Below are positions 1-7,876 of a stretch of 64,000 nt of DNA, piece after piece. Source of the DNA: Rhodanobacter sp. (GTDB lineage: Bacteria; Pseudomonadota; Gammaproteobacteria; Xanthomonadales; Rhodanobacteraceae); NCBI GenBank assembly GCA_040371205.1, contig AP031382.1, positions 2,973,562-3,037,561 of the forward strand, given 5' to 3'. Both the position numbers and the translations under genes were made by a program. Position 1 is the first letter of the stretch. Every line of letters starts with the position of its first letter. The notes beneath the pieces are model-generated. The model saw nothing but the letters and a program-made list of their open reading frames with translations, had not been told where the DNA came from and searched no databases.

Positions 1-1
1 G

Positions 2-838
2 CAGTACGACCAGGCCGTCGCCCGCTTCAATGCGGGCCTGTCGGCCATCACCGACGAGTACCAGGCCAAGAGCTACTACGAAGGCGCCAAGGCGCAGACG
101 ATCGCCGCGCAGAACACGCTGGACAACGACCGCGAAGCGCTCAGCCAGATCACCGGCAAGCCCACCGGCACGCTGAAGAAGCTGCGCGACGACCTGCCGA
201 TGGGGTCGCCCGAGCCGGCCGACCCGAACGCATGGGTGCAGCAGGCGCTGGCCAACAACCCCAGCCTGCTCGCGCAGGTGCAGAACGTGAAGGCCGCCGA
301 CGAAAACGTCACCGCGGCGCGCGCCGGCCACCTGCCCACGATCACCGCCAGCGTCAGCTACGGCAAGAGTTCAAGCTGGTACGAGAACGCGGCGATCCAC
401 TCCAACACGCCGTCGCAGACCACGGTGGGGCTTACGCTCAACGTGCCGATCTTCTCCGGCGGACTCACCCAGTCCAAGGTGCGCCAGTCGATCTACAACC
501 GCGATGCCGCACAGGACTCGATGGAAATCGAGCGTCGCCAGGTGAAGGCGGACACGCTGAACTACTACCGCTCGGTGCTCGCCGGCATCAGCCAGGTGCA
601 GTCGGGCAAGGCCGCGGTGGAATCCGCGCAGAAGGCGCTGGACGCCACCCGCGCCGGCTTCGACGTGGGCACGCAGACCATGGTCAACGTGCTGCTGGCC
701 ATCCAGACCCTGACGCAGGCGGAGAGCAGCTACTCGCAGTCGCGCCACCAGCTGGTGCTGAACCGCCTGCTGTTGAAGCAGAGCGCCGGCACCGCCAGCC
801 TCGACGACCTGCAGAACATCAACGCGTTGCTGCAGTAA
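2..838 (+). CDS. tolC: TolC-family outer membrane efflux protein, C-terminal part (5' end outside window)
   Basis: The reading frame is open from the left edge to the TAA at 838, giving 278 residues of a larger protein. The product would be the trimeric outer-membrane channel/periplasmic tunnel of type I secretion and tripartite drug efflux. What is visible matches the second TolC structural repeat: long amphipathic helices, the stretch around 'GLTLNVPIFSGGL' that forms an outer-membrane strand, and a helix rich in Gln/Ala/Ser ending near 'NALLQ'. The start, signal peptide and first repeat lie outside. It faces waaA convergently and a strong hairpin at 869-892 separates them. The family is clear; which pump it serves cannot be told from here. 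Confidence 0.85.
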   Translation, partial: QYDQAVARFNAGLSAITDEYQAKSYYEGAKAQTIAAQNTLDNDREALSQITGKPTGTLKKLRDDLPMGSPEPADPNAWVQQALANNPSLLAQVQNVKAADENVTAARAGHLPTITASVSYGKSSSWYENAAIHSNTPSQTTVGLTLNVPIFSGGLTQSKVRQSIYNRDAAQDSMEIERRQVKADTLNYYRSVLAGISQVQSGKAAVESAQKALDATRAGFDVGTQTMVNVLLAIQTLTQAESSYSQSRHQLVLNRLLLKQSAGTASLDDLQNINALLQ

Positions 839-868
839 GCCGCGCGCAACCTCCCATCCTGATGGATA

Positions 869-892
869 CGGCCGGGCAGCGATGCCCGGCCG
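869..892. terminator. Hairpin between convergent tolC and waaA
   Basis: A 10-bp perfect stem (CGGCCGGGCA / TGCCCGGCCG) with a GCGA tetraloop lies between the two stop codons. On the plus strand it is followed by TCGTCGTTT, a weak T-rich tail. It probably ends tolC transcription and may limit read-through from waaA. Confidence 0.7.
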
Positions 893-900
893 TCGTCGTT

Positions 901-2175
901 TCAGCCCTGCATCCGCGCGGCAATCAACTGCATCAGCCGCGCCACGGCGCCGCGCTCGCGCTCGAATACCTGTTGCGCGGCCTGCCCCATCGCGCGGCAA
1001 CGCTCGCTGTCGCACAACAACTGCAGCACGGCATGGCCCAAGGCACCGCCGTCCGGCACGCGCGATGCGCCGCCATGCTCGACCAGGCTGGCCGTGATTT
1101 CCTCGAAATTGAACGTGTGCGGCCCCACCAGCACCGCCGTGCCCAGCGATGCCGGCTCCAGTACGTTGTGGCCGCCAATCGGCACCAGGCTGCCGCCCAC
1201 GAAAGCCAGGTCCGCAGCGGCATAGAAGGGCATCAACTGGCCCATCGCGTCGATCACGAACACCTGGTCCGAGGGCGACGGCGCGCCATCGGCGCCATAC
1301 GTGCCCATGGCGAAACCCAGGCTGCGCACCGCGTTTTCCACCGGTCGGAAGCGCTCGGGATGGCGCGGCGCCATCAGCAGCAAGGCATCCGGCAGGCGCT
1401 TGAGCGCCTCAAGATGCGCCTCCAGCACCGCCAGCTCCTCGCCCTCGTGCGTGCTGGCGGCGATCCACACCGGCCGGCGCGCGCCCCAGCGCTCGCGCAG
1501 ATGTTCGCCGGTCGACAAAGCATCCCGCGGCACCGGCATGTCGTACTTCAGGTTGCCGCAAACCACCACGCGCGAGGCCGGCGCGCCGATCAGGCGATAG
1601 CGCGCGGCGTCCCTTTGCGATTGCGCGGCGATCAGGTCCACACATCCCAGCGCCGCGCGCACCATGCCGCGCAGCGGCCGCGGCCGATAACCGCGCACCG
1701 AGCGTTCGGACAGGCGCGCATTGACGATCATCAACGGCACGCCGCGGCGCCTGCAGGCGAAATACAGGTTCGGCCAGATCTCGGTTTCCACGATCAGCGC
1801 CAGCCGCGGACGCACGCCGGCGAGGAAGCGGTTCACCGCATGCGGCAGGTCGTACGGCAGATAGACGTGGAAGACGCTGTCGCCGAACAGTTGCTGCACG
1901 CGCGCGGTGCCGGTGGGCGTCACCGTGGTCATCACCAGCGGCGCATCCGGATAGTCGCGCTTCAGCGCCTTGATCAAGGGCTCGGCCGCGTTCACCTCGC
2001 CCACCGACACCGCATGCACCCACAGGCTGTCGCGCAGGCTGGACGGCGCCTTGAAGAAGCCGAAGCGTTCGGCCCATCGCCAGTAGTACGGCCGCGATCG
2101 GAAACCGCGCAGCGCCAGCCGCAGCATGATCAGCGGCGTCACCAGATACATCGCGAGGGTGTAGAGAAAGCGCAA
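901..2175 (-). CDS. waaA: Lipid IV(A) 3-deoxy-D-manno-octulosonic acid (Kdo) transferase
   Basis: A GT30-family glycosyltransferase that adds Kdo from CMP-Kdo to lipid IVA at the inner membrane, the first step of LPS core assembly. With a TTG start at 2175 the protein is 424 residues, the usual family length. It has an N-terminal membrane anchor (about residues 5-22), then 'VSVGEVNAA' with the putative catalytic Glu60, and the C-terminal donor-binding segment 'GGSLVPIGGHNVLEPA'. The TTG start is chosen because GGGAG lies 6 nt upstream and a TATACT -10 box sits at 2199-2204. An in-frame ATG at 2226 would lie upstream of that -10 box. The gene is divergent from the lipid A acyltransferase. Confidence 0.93.
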   Translation of the reverse strand: MRFLYTLAMYLVTPLIMLRLALRGFRSRPYYWRWAERFGFFKAPSSLRDSLWVHAVSVGEVNAAEPLIKALKRDYPDAPLVMTTVTPTGTARVQQLFGDSVFHVYLPYDLPHAVNRFLAGVRPRLALIVETEIWPNLYFACRRRGVPLMIVNARLSERSVRGYRPRPLRGMVRAALGCVDLIAAQSQRDAARYRLIGAPASRVVVCGNLKYDMPVPRDALSTGEHLRERWGARRPVWIAASTHEGEELAVLEAHLEALKRLPDALLLMAPRHPERFRPVENAVRSLGFAMGTYGADGAPSPSDQVFVIDAMGQLMPFYAAADLAFVGGSLVPIGGHNVLEPASLGTAVLVGPHTFNFEEITASLVEHGGASRVPDGGALGHAVLQLLCDSERCRAMGQAAQQVFERERGAVARLMQLIAARMQG

Positions 2176-2198
2176 GGCGGACTCCCGAAGCAGCGCCG

Positions 2199-2232
2199 AG
2201 TATACGGGCCGCCGCCAGCCGTCCATTACAAT
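2199..2232. promoter_or_regulatory. Overlapping divergent promoters of waaA and the lipid A acyltransferase gene
   Basis: Only 63 bp separate the two genes. On the minus strand a TATACT hexamer (2204 to 2199) would start the waaA transcript near 2192, giving a leader of about 17 nt. On the plus strand TACAAT (2227-2232) would start transcription at about 2239, the A of the acyltransferase ATG. No convincing -35 box is seen for either, so these are predictions from -10 boxes alone. Confidence 0.45.
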
Positions 2233-2238
2233 TTGCAG

Positions 2239-3165
2239 ATGCCCGGCACACCCCGCCCCGACTTCCAGCGCGCATTGCTCGCACCACGCCACTGGCCCGC
2301 CTGGATCGGCGTGGCCACGATCAAGCTGGTGGCCTTGCTGCCGCGCCGCGTGCGGATGGCGCTGGGACATGCACTCGGCGCGTTGATCGCGCGAGTGCCT
2401 TCCGCGCGGCGGCCGGTGGCGCGGACCAACATCGCACTGTGCTTTCCCGAACTCGACGCCGGTGCGCGCGCCACGCTGGTCGACGCCCACCTGCGCGATC
2501 TCGGCCTGATGCTGATGGAATTCGCACTGGGCTGGCTGGGCTCGGACCGCGCCATCGAACGCATGCCGGTGCGCATCGAAGGCCTGGAGCACCTCGAAGC
2601 GGCGCGCGCGCGCGGCCGCGGCGTGCTGCTGGTGGGCGGCCATTTCTCGCACCTGGAACTGTGCGCGCGGCTGGTCTCGCGGCGCATCCGCATCGCCGGC
2701 ATGTACCGCAAGATGGATTCGGCGGTGTTCGAATGGGCCGTGCTGCGCGCGCGTCTGGATTACGCCGACGCGATGTTCGACAAGGACGACATCCGCGGCA
2801 CGGTGAAATACCTGCGCGCGGGCGGCACGCTCTGGTATGCGCCCGACCAGGACATGCGCAGCAAGGACAACGTATTCGTGCCGTTCTTCGGCGTGCCTGC
2901 AGCCACCATCACCGCGACGCATCACCTCGCGCGCCTGTCCGGCGCCGTGGTGATCCCGTTCTTCCATCGCCGCCTGCCCGACGGCAGCGGCTACGCGCTG
3001 CGCCTCGGCGCGCCGCTCGACGATTTTCCCGGCCCCGACGCGGCAGACGACACCGCGCGCGTCAACGCGTGCATCGAGCAGATGGTGCGCGAGGCTCCCG
3101 AGCAATACCTGTGGGTGCACAAGCGCTTCAAGACCCGGCCGCCCGGCCTGCCGTCCGTGTACTGA
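2239..3165 (+). CDS. Lipid A biosynthesis acyltransferase (LpxL/HtrB family)
   Basis: A 308-residue member of the lysophospholipid acyltransferase-like family that adds the secondary acyl chain to Kdo2-lipid IVA from acyl-ACP at the inner membrane. The HX4(D/E) catalytic motif is present as H135-FSHL-E140 in 'GGHFSHLE', followed by 'YRKMDS' and 'NVFVPFFG', which are typical LpxL blocks. The short N-terminus beginning 'MPGTPRPDF' fits the family, so the ATG at 2239 is accepted although no Shine-Dalgarno sequence precedes it. It lies divergent to waaA, so Kdo transfer and late acylation genes share one intergenic region. LpxL, LpxM or another chain specificity cannot be decided from sequence. 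Confidence 0.9.
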   Translation: MPGTPRPDFQRALLAPRHWPAWIGVATIKLVALLPRRVRMALGHALGALIARVPSARRPVARTNIALCFPELDAGARATLVDAHLRDLGLMLMEFALGWLGSDRAIERMPVRIEGLEHLEAARARGRGVLLVGGHFSHLELCARLVSRRIRIAGMYRKMDSAVFEWAVLRARLDYADAMFDKDDIRGTVKYLRAGGTLWYAPDQDMRSKDNVFVPFFGVPAATITATHHLARLSGAVVIPFFHRRLPDGSGYALRLGAPLDDFPGPDAADDTARVNACIEQMVREAPEQYLWVHKRFKTRPPGLPSVY

Positions 3166-3239
3166 ACACCGGCTCAATAAAGCCGAAAGCTGGCGCAAAG
3201 GTAGCGTCCCCATGATGCATCCGTCGTCCCCCACGGCTC

Positions 3240-4151
3240 ATGGACATGCGCAATTTTTTGCGTTCAATGCAAGGTCGCACGGATTGGCGTGGCAGCGCGC
3301 CCAAGCGCTCGATGTACGCCATCAAGTACGCGGTGCGCAGCCTCCGCCATCGCACGCTGCATGCGGCATGGCTGGACTTCGTCTACGGCACCCCGCATTT
3401 GCGCGGGCTTCTGGCGGATGATCCGCGCCTGCTGGAGCGACCACAGCACGACTACATCAACCGCCAACTCGGCGCCGCGGCCGGTTACGCCATCGTGCGC
3501 AGCCACCACGACTATGTGCTGGCGAACTTCCCGCCGGCCATGATCGAACGGATCTACCGGCACGGCCGTTGCCCCGTCGGCACGTTGCCGCTGAAGGATG
3601 GCGAAAAGTTGTCGGTGGAGTTGCGCCGCCCTACCGGTCGCGGGCGCGAGGGCGAGCTGGCGTTGTACCTGCTCGACGCGCAGGGACGTGCGCTTTCTTC
3701 CGCCATCTTCACGCTCGCCGACGACGGCCGCCGCCTGTTGCTGGGCTGCCTGCAGGGCGCCACCACCGAACTGGGCCGCGAAGCGGTGCGCATGCTGACC
3801 CGGCAATGCCATGGCCTGCGTCCGAAAAACCTGCTGCTGTCGATACTGCTGGGCTTTGCCGAATACCTTGGCGTCGAGCGCGTCTCCGGCGTAAGCAACG
3901 CAGCCCACCCGTTCGCGGGGCAAGGCGACAAGATCAAGGCCGACTACGACAGCTTCTGGCTGGAATGCGACGGCGTGGCCGGCAGCGACGGCTTTTTCGA
4001 GCTGCCGCCGCGCGAGCCGCAGCGCGACATCGCCGCCGTGGAGAGCAAGCACCGCTCCGCTTTCCGCAAACGGGAAGCGCTACGCTGCGAAGCCGCGGCC
4101 TTGCTGCCGCATGCGCTCGGCTATTCGCTGCCGCTGGCGCTGGCCAGCTAG
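3240..4151 (+). CDS. VirK/YbjX family protein (DUF535)
   Basis: A 303-residue protein of the DUF535 family, whose members in enterobacteria (VirK, YbjX, Salmonella SomA) are tied to outer-membrane stress, LPS and virulence but have no firm biochemical role. Recognisable blocks are 'YINRQLGAA', 'VELRRPTGRGREGELALYL', and the C-terminal 'GLRPKNLLLSILLG' with 'VSGVSNAAH'. No signal peptide is visible, so the protein is probably cytoplasmic or peripheral. Codon 3 is also ATG (3246), so the start could be two residues later. The placement among lipid A and core genes agrees with an envelope role, which is an inference. Its TAG overlaps the stop of the convergent glycosyltransferase. Confidence 0.85.
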   Translation: MDMRNFLRSMQGRTDWRGSAPKRSMYAIKYAVRSLRHRTLHAAWLDFVYGTPHLRGLLADDPRLLERPQHDYINRQLGAAAGYAIVRSHHDYVLANFPPAMIERIYRHGRCPVGTLPLKDGEKLSVELRRPTGRGREGELALYLLDAQGRALSSAIFTLADDGRRLLLGCLQGATTELGREAVRMLTRQCHGLRPKNLLLSILLGFAEYLGVERVSGVSNAAHPFAGQGDKIKADYDSFWLECDGVAGSDGFFELPPREPQRDIAAVESKHRSAFRKREALRCEAAALLPHALGYSLPLALAS

Positions 4152-4906
4152 CCGCGCATTCGCCGCCGCGCCTCGTAGAGCTTCGCGTACTTCAGGAACA
4201 CGTAGTGCGCGCCCACCACGCTCGCGATGAAACCGGCCCAGCCGCTGAGGAAGTAGCGCTTGAAGAGGTACTGGCGCAGGAAGAACACCGGCGGGTAAAG
4301 CACCATGCGCAGGCCGGTGAAACGCTGGCGGCGCCGTAGCTTGTGCGCCACCAGCGCGCTGCTGTAGCGGTTGATGCGGTCGATGCGGCCGGCGATGTCG
4401 GGATCGCTGTCGTTGACGAAATCGGCACGCCACAGCGTCTTCACCGGACCGTCGACTTCCATCGCCGAATGCACTTCCACGTCGTTCATGCGGCCGCGAC
4501 GGCGGTCGTAGAGGCGCAGGTGCGCGTTGCGCCAGCTCCACGGGTGCTGCAGGGTCCAGAACATGCGCTCACGCCTCGGCAGGCGGAATCCCGCATGCCT
4601 GGGCTGCGTCAGCGCGCGCTCGATCACTGCGCGGCTGGCCGGCGAAAGCACCTCGTCGGCGTCGAGGTTGAGGACCCAGTCGTGGCGGGCCATGTCGATG
4701 GCGCGCTGCTTCTGCGGGCCGAATTCGTCGAACGGGTGCGTGGCCACGCGCGCGCCGTGCCGCCGCGCGATCGCCAGCGTGTCGTCGGTGGAGCCGGAAT
4801 CCAGCACCACGATCTCGTCGGCCCAATCCACGCCGGCCAGGCAGGCATCCAGGGTGGCCGCATTGTTCAAGGTGATCACCACCACCGAGAACGGTTCACG
4901 CTGCAT
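4148..4906 (-). CDS. Glycosyltransferase family 2, WaaE/KdtX-like (LPS core)
   Basis: A 252-residue GT-A fold glycosyltransferase resembling the beta-1,4-glucosyltransferase WaaE/KdtX that decorates the LPS inner core. It has 'VVVITLNNAATLDACLAG' at the N-terminus, the nucleotide/metal motif 'LNLDADEVL' (D82-A-D84), and a C-terminal hydrophobic segment (about 205-245) for inner-membrane association. The ATG at 4906 is chosen because the family begins directly with the first beta strand; it overlaps the end of the upstream ligase gene by 11 nt, suggesting translational coupling. An ATG at 4921 is also possible. It converges on the VirK-like gene with overlapping stops. Acceptor and sugar are unknown. 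Confidence 0.88.
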   Translation of the reverse strand: MQREPFSVVVITLNNAATLDACLAGVDWADEIVVLDSGSTDDTLAIARRHGARVATHPFDEFGPQKQRAIDMARHDWVLNLDADEVLSPASRAVIERALTQPRHAGFRLPRRERMFWTLQHPWSWRNAHLRLYDRRRGRMNDVEVHSAMEVDGPVKTLWRADFVNDSDPDIAGRIDRINRYSSALVAHKLRRRQRFTGLRMVLYPPVFFLRQYLFKRYFLSGWAGFIASVVGAHYVFLKYAKLYEARRRMRG

Positions 4907-6230
4907 GGCGCGCGGCTCCATTCGCCCCCTCCGCGGAACGGGCTCCTTTTGAAGTTCCGGCAGGGCGGCCGGCATCGGCCGTGCCGTCTGCAACGGATAT
5001 CGCTGCGCACCACAGCCCGAGCAGCCACGCGAACAGCAACCCCCACCACGCCGAATAGAAGGCCAGATGCGTGTTCAACGGGAACAGCATCACGCCCAGC
5101 GCCACGCTCGCCGGGAACGCGCGCTCGCGTGCCGCGGAGCCCGCGCCTCGCCACGCGCGCAGCGCCAGCACCACGCCGGCCAACCACAACGCGAGACCGA
5201 TACCGCCGGTTTCGGTGAGAATCTCCAGCACGATCTGGTGCGCATGGCAGGCGCCCTCGCCCACGCCGCAGGATTCGGCCACCACGAAATGATCGCCAGC
5301 CGGCGCGAATTGCGGATAGGCGTAGCGGAAGGCGCGCACGCCCACGCCGTTCCATGGATGGGCCGCGATCATCTTCAGGCTGTCGTGCCAGATATCCAAG
5401 CGCCCGGTCAGCGCCTCGTCGAGGCCGCGATGCGTACCGTGCAAGGCGTCCAGCGTGCGCTGCATGCGCGCATCGAAACGGGAAGACTCGCGCCACGCGA
5501 TGCCGCCGGACAACGCCAGCGCGATCGCACCCAGCCCGCAGTACAGCGCAAAACGGCGCCACGAATCCGCCTCGCGCCATGCGAACGCCAGCGCCACCAA
5601 GCCATAGCACAGCCACGCCGCGCGCGACCCGGCCAGCAGCACCGGCCCCAGCAACAGCAGGAAGGCGACAACGAGCCCCTTGCTCCCCCAGCGCCGCCGC
5701 GCCGCCCACAACGCGAACGGCGACAGCACCGCGAGCGTAGGCCCCAGCTTGAGGTTGTGCGCACCGAAGATGCCGGAGAGGCGCTCCGCCTCGGCATGTC
5801 CGCCCAGACTCCAGCCGGTGAACGCCTGCACCCACGCATCCAGCACCCACCATGCGAGTACGGCGGCCACCGCCAGGTACAAGGCTTCGAGCTTGGCGGT
5901 GCGCCGGATGGCGAAACAGGCATACAGGCCCAGCGGCAGGTAGCGCAGCAAGGCGGCCACCGTGCCCCAGCTCTTGCCCGGCGCGACCGAATCGATGGCC
6001 GACACCAGGGCCGCGCCGATATACGCAGCCAGCAACCACAGCAGCAGGCGTGCGCCGGGGTGCCCCTGCAACGCGCGCGGTTCGCGTGCAAACAGCAGGA
6101 TCACGCCGAGCAGGCACAGAAAGGTGCCGGCTTCGCTGCTGCGCCCGAACGGCAACAGCGCCACCACCAGCCAGAACGGCATCAGCGGCGAAAGCAAGGC
6201 GGATTTGAGGGAGGACAGTGCGGAAGCCAT
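4896..6230 (-). CDS. O-antigen ligase family protein (WaaL/Wzy_C domain)
   Basis: A 444-residue polytopic inner-membrane protein with about ten or more hydrophobic segments and one large periplasmic loop, the layout of WaaL O-antigen ligases and Wzy polymerases. The Wzy_C signature is seen in 'GRLDIWHDSLKMIAAHP' with 'NGVGVRAFRYAYP', followed by 'HAHQIVLEILTETGGIG', which carries the conserved loop histidine region. The start 'MASALSS' at 6230 is preferred over an ATG at 6260, which is part of the likely -10 box TACAAT. Its neighbours, a WaaE-like enzyme downstream and a GT4 enzyme upstream, make LPS ligation the best guess, but polymerase or other glycan ligase activity cannot be excluded. 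Confidence 0.85.
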   Translation of the reverse strand: MASALSSLKSALLSPLMPFWLVVALLPFGRSSEAGTFLCLLGVILLFAREPRALQGHPGARLLLWLLAAYIGAALVSAIDSVAPGKSWGTVAALLRYLPLGLYACFAIRRTAKLEALYLAVAAVLAWWVLDAWVQAFTGWSLGGHAEAERLSGIFGAHNLKLGPTLAVLSPFALWAARRRWGSKGLVVAFLLLLGPVLLAGSRAAWLCYGLVALAFAWREADSWRRFALYCGLGAIALALSGGIAWRESSRFDARMQRTLDALHGTHRGLDEALTGRLDIWHDSLKMIAAHPWNGVGVRAFRYAYPQFAPAGDHFVVAESCGVGEGACHAHQIVLEILTETGGIGLALWLAGVVLALRAWRGAGSAARERAFPASVALGVMLFPLNTHLAFYSAWWGLLFAWLLGLWCAAISVADGTADAGRPAGTSKGARSAEGANGAARHAA

Positions 6231-6258
6231 GCGGAAGCCGTGGCGGCGACGAGCCCGC

Positions 6259-6264
6259 ATTGTA
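6259..6264 (-). promoter_or_regulatory. Candidate -10 box upstream of the O-antigen ligase gene
   Basis: TACAAT on the minus strand would start transcription near 6252, giving a leader of about 22 nt. The -35 region overlaps the end of the upstream glycosyltransferase gene and is not a good match. No clear ribosome binding site follows. Confidence 0.35.
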
Positions 6265-6279
6265 GGCCAGTCGCGCGCC

Positions 6280-7449
6280 TCAGCCGGCGACCACTTCGCC
6301 GTACAGCGCCAGCGTGGCCTGCTGCATGTCGGACAGCCGGTAGGACTGCAGCATCGGAATCGGCGGCGCCACGCGCAGCAGTTCGGCGGCGCGCTCCACC
6401 AGCCGCTCGCGGTCGCCGGCCGGCACGCGCCCGGCGGGATACAGCTCGGCCAGCAGTTCGCCCACGCCGCCGTGCGCGTAGCCCAGCACCGGCCGGCACA
6501 GCGACAGCGCCTCGATCACGGTACGGCCGAAGGATTCGGGCTTGTTCGACAATTGCAGGATCAGGCTGGAGACCGCGAAGATGTCGCGCACGTCGTTGCG
6601 TTGCGGCGCCAGCACCACCTGCGACTCCAGCCGGCGCTCGCGGATCAGCGCGCGCAGCTCGCTTGCGTAGGCCTCGCGGCCCGGCTCGATCACGCCGAGC
6701 AGCAGCAAACGCGCGTCGATGCCGCGGCGCTTGAGGTCGGCCAGCAGCTCGATGGCGTCGCGGTGCCCCTTCAGCCGGGTGCCACGGCCCGGCAACGTGA
6801 GCAGGGGCGCATCGGCCAGTGCCGGATATTCGGCGAAGAACGCCCGCGTCCACGCCTCGTCCGGACGATGGCCGTAGGGAAAGGCCCCGGGGTCGATGCC
6901 GCGCGGAATCACCCGCACGCGCGAGGGCTCCAGCCAGTCGTAATGGCCCAGCACGTAATCGCGCAGGGTCTGCGAAACCACGATCACCCGCTCGCCGCGC
7001 AGCAGGATCGCGCTGTAGCGGCCCGGCGAGTTCAAGCCGTGCACGGTGGTGATGAAATGCGGGCGCCGCGGCAGCCCCTTCAGCGCCCACCAACCCAGCC
7101 ATGCCGGCAGGCGCGAACGCGCATGCACGATGTCGGGCCGGATATCGCGCAGATGCCGGCGCAGCGCACCCACCCGGAACAGCGTGGCCGGCGACTTGCG
7201 GCCGATGTCCAGCGTGATGTGCTCGCTGCCCTCCGCCATCAGCTGTTCGGCCAGCCGGCCGCCCGCCGAGATGACCACCGAGCGGTGTCCCGCCTGCACC
7301 AGCGCACGCCCGACCTCCAGCGCAGACCGCTCCGCGCCGCCGGAGTGCAGCGCGGGGATCAGCTGGACGACGGTCAATCGCGGTGTGGTTTCAACGCCAC
7401 CGGACATGGTTCCCGCCTGCGAGCCTGCATCCTGATGCAAGAGTTTCAT
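6280..7449 (-). CDS. Glycosyltransferase family 4 (GT-B fold)
   Basis: A 389-residue retaining GT-B glycosyltransferase. The N-terminal Rossmann half starts at 'RLTVVQLIPALHSGGAER', a common GT4 opening. The C-terminal half carries the donor-binding EX7E motif in 'PESFGRTVIEALSLCRP'. No membrane segment is present, so it is cytoplasmic or peripheral. It lies just upstream of the O-antigen-ligase gene on the same strand and probably contributes a sugar to LPS core or O-chain; donor and acceptor are unknown. Two starts are possible: the ATG at 7449 has GGA seven nt upstream, whereas the ATG at 7407 starts closer to the conserved core. The longer one is given. Confidence 0.85.
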   Translation of the reverse strand: MKLLHQDAGSQAGTMSGGVETTPRLTVVQLIPALHSGGAERSALEVGRALVQAGHRSVVISAGGRLAEQLMAEGSEHITLDIGRKSPATLFRVGALRRHLRDIRPDIVHARSRLPAWLGWWALKGLPRRPHFITTVHGLNSPGRYSAILLRGERVIVVSQTLRDYVLGHYDWLEPSRVRVIPRGIDPGAFPYGHRPDEAWTRAFFAEYPALADAPLLTLPGRGTRLKGHRDAIELLADLKRRGIDARLLLLGVIEPGREAYASELRALIRERRLESQVVLAPQRNDVRDIFAVSSLILQLSNKPESFGRTVIEALSLCRPVLGYAHGGVGELLAELYPAGRVPAGDRERLVERAAELLRVAPPIPMLQSYRLSDMQQATLALYGEVVAG

Positions 7450-7500
7450 TTTGCGATCCAAGCAAGAAAAGTGCCGCAGGCGGGCTGAACCCGCCCCCAC

Positions 7501-7707
7501 TCAGTCGCGCAAAACGTAACGTGCCCCGCAATAAGCACAAACCGACTCGCCGCCGTCGTCGACGATGGGCAAATACACCTTGGGATGCGAGTTCCACAGC
7601 GCCATGCCCGGCATCGGGCAGGACAACGGCAGGTCGCTGCGCGTCACTTCGTAACGATTTTCGGCATTCGCCGGGATGGGCGCGACAGGCGCGGCAGAGG
7701 CAGGCAT
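7501..7707 (-). CDS. Zinc-finger domain protein (zf-CHCC family)
   Basis: A 68-residue protein with the CHCC zinc-site pattern: Cys in 'LPLSCPMPGM', His in 'WNSHPKVYLP' and the CxxC in 'SVCAYCGARY'. This is the fold of the mitochondrial complex I subunit NDUFS6 C-terminus and of small proteobacterial proteins of unknown role. The ATG at 7707 has GGAG eight nt upstream and is preferred to the ATG at 7743, which has no ribosome binding site. It follows the GT4 gene's strand and could share a transcript with it, but the two need not act together. Confidence 0.8.
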   Translation of the reverse strand: MPASAAPVAPIPANAENRYEVTRSDLPLSCPMPGMALWNSHPKVYLPIVDDGGESVCAYCGARYVLRD

Positions 7708-7826
7708 GGGGACGGCTCCGAACGGGGTTGCTAAGCGCGGCATGGTAACAGGCCACTTCGCCGCGGCAGCAAGAATATCGCCCGCGAAGCCGCAGCGGCG
7801 GGATGCCGGCGCCCATCCCGGACACG

Positions 7827-7855
7827 AAAAAGCCCGCGCCGTCTCCGGCGCGGGC
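7827..7855 (-). terminator. Rho-independent terminator downstream of the first yceI gene
   Basis: On the minus strand a 9-bp GC stem (GCCCGCGCC / GGCGCGGGC) with a 6-nt loop is followed by five T residues. It lies 21 nt past the stop of the yceI gene and is a textbook intrinsic terminator. Confidence 0.85.
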
Positions 7856-7876
7856 CTTGGACTCGCAACGCGGAGG

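Noticed and set aside
232-2238. Long plus-strand open frame running across tolC and antisense to waaA before the acyltransferase
   Set aside because: Only the part from 2239 on has protein family features. The upstream part is a fortuitous open frame on the wrong frame or strand of tolC and waaA.
7407-7449. Shorter GT4 start at 7407
   Set aside because: Its purine-rich stretch is only about 3 nt from the ATG, while the 7449 start has better spacing; the call remains uncertain and the alternative is noted in the gene entry.
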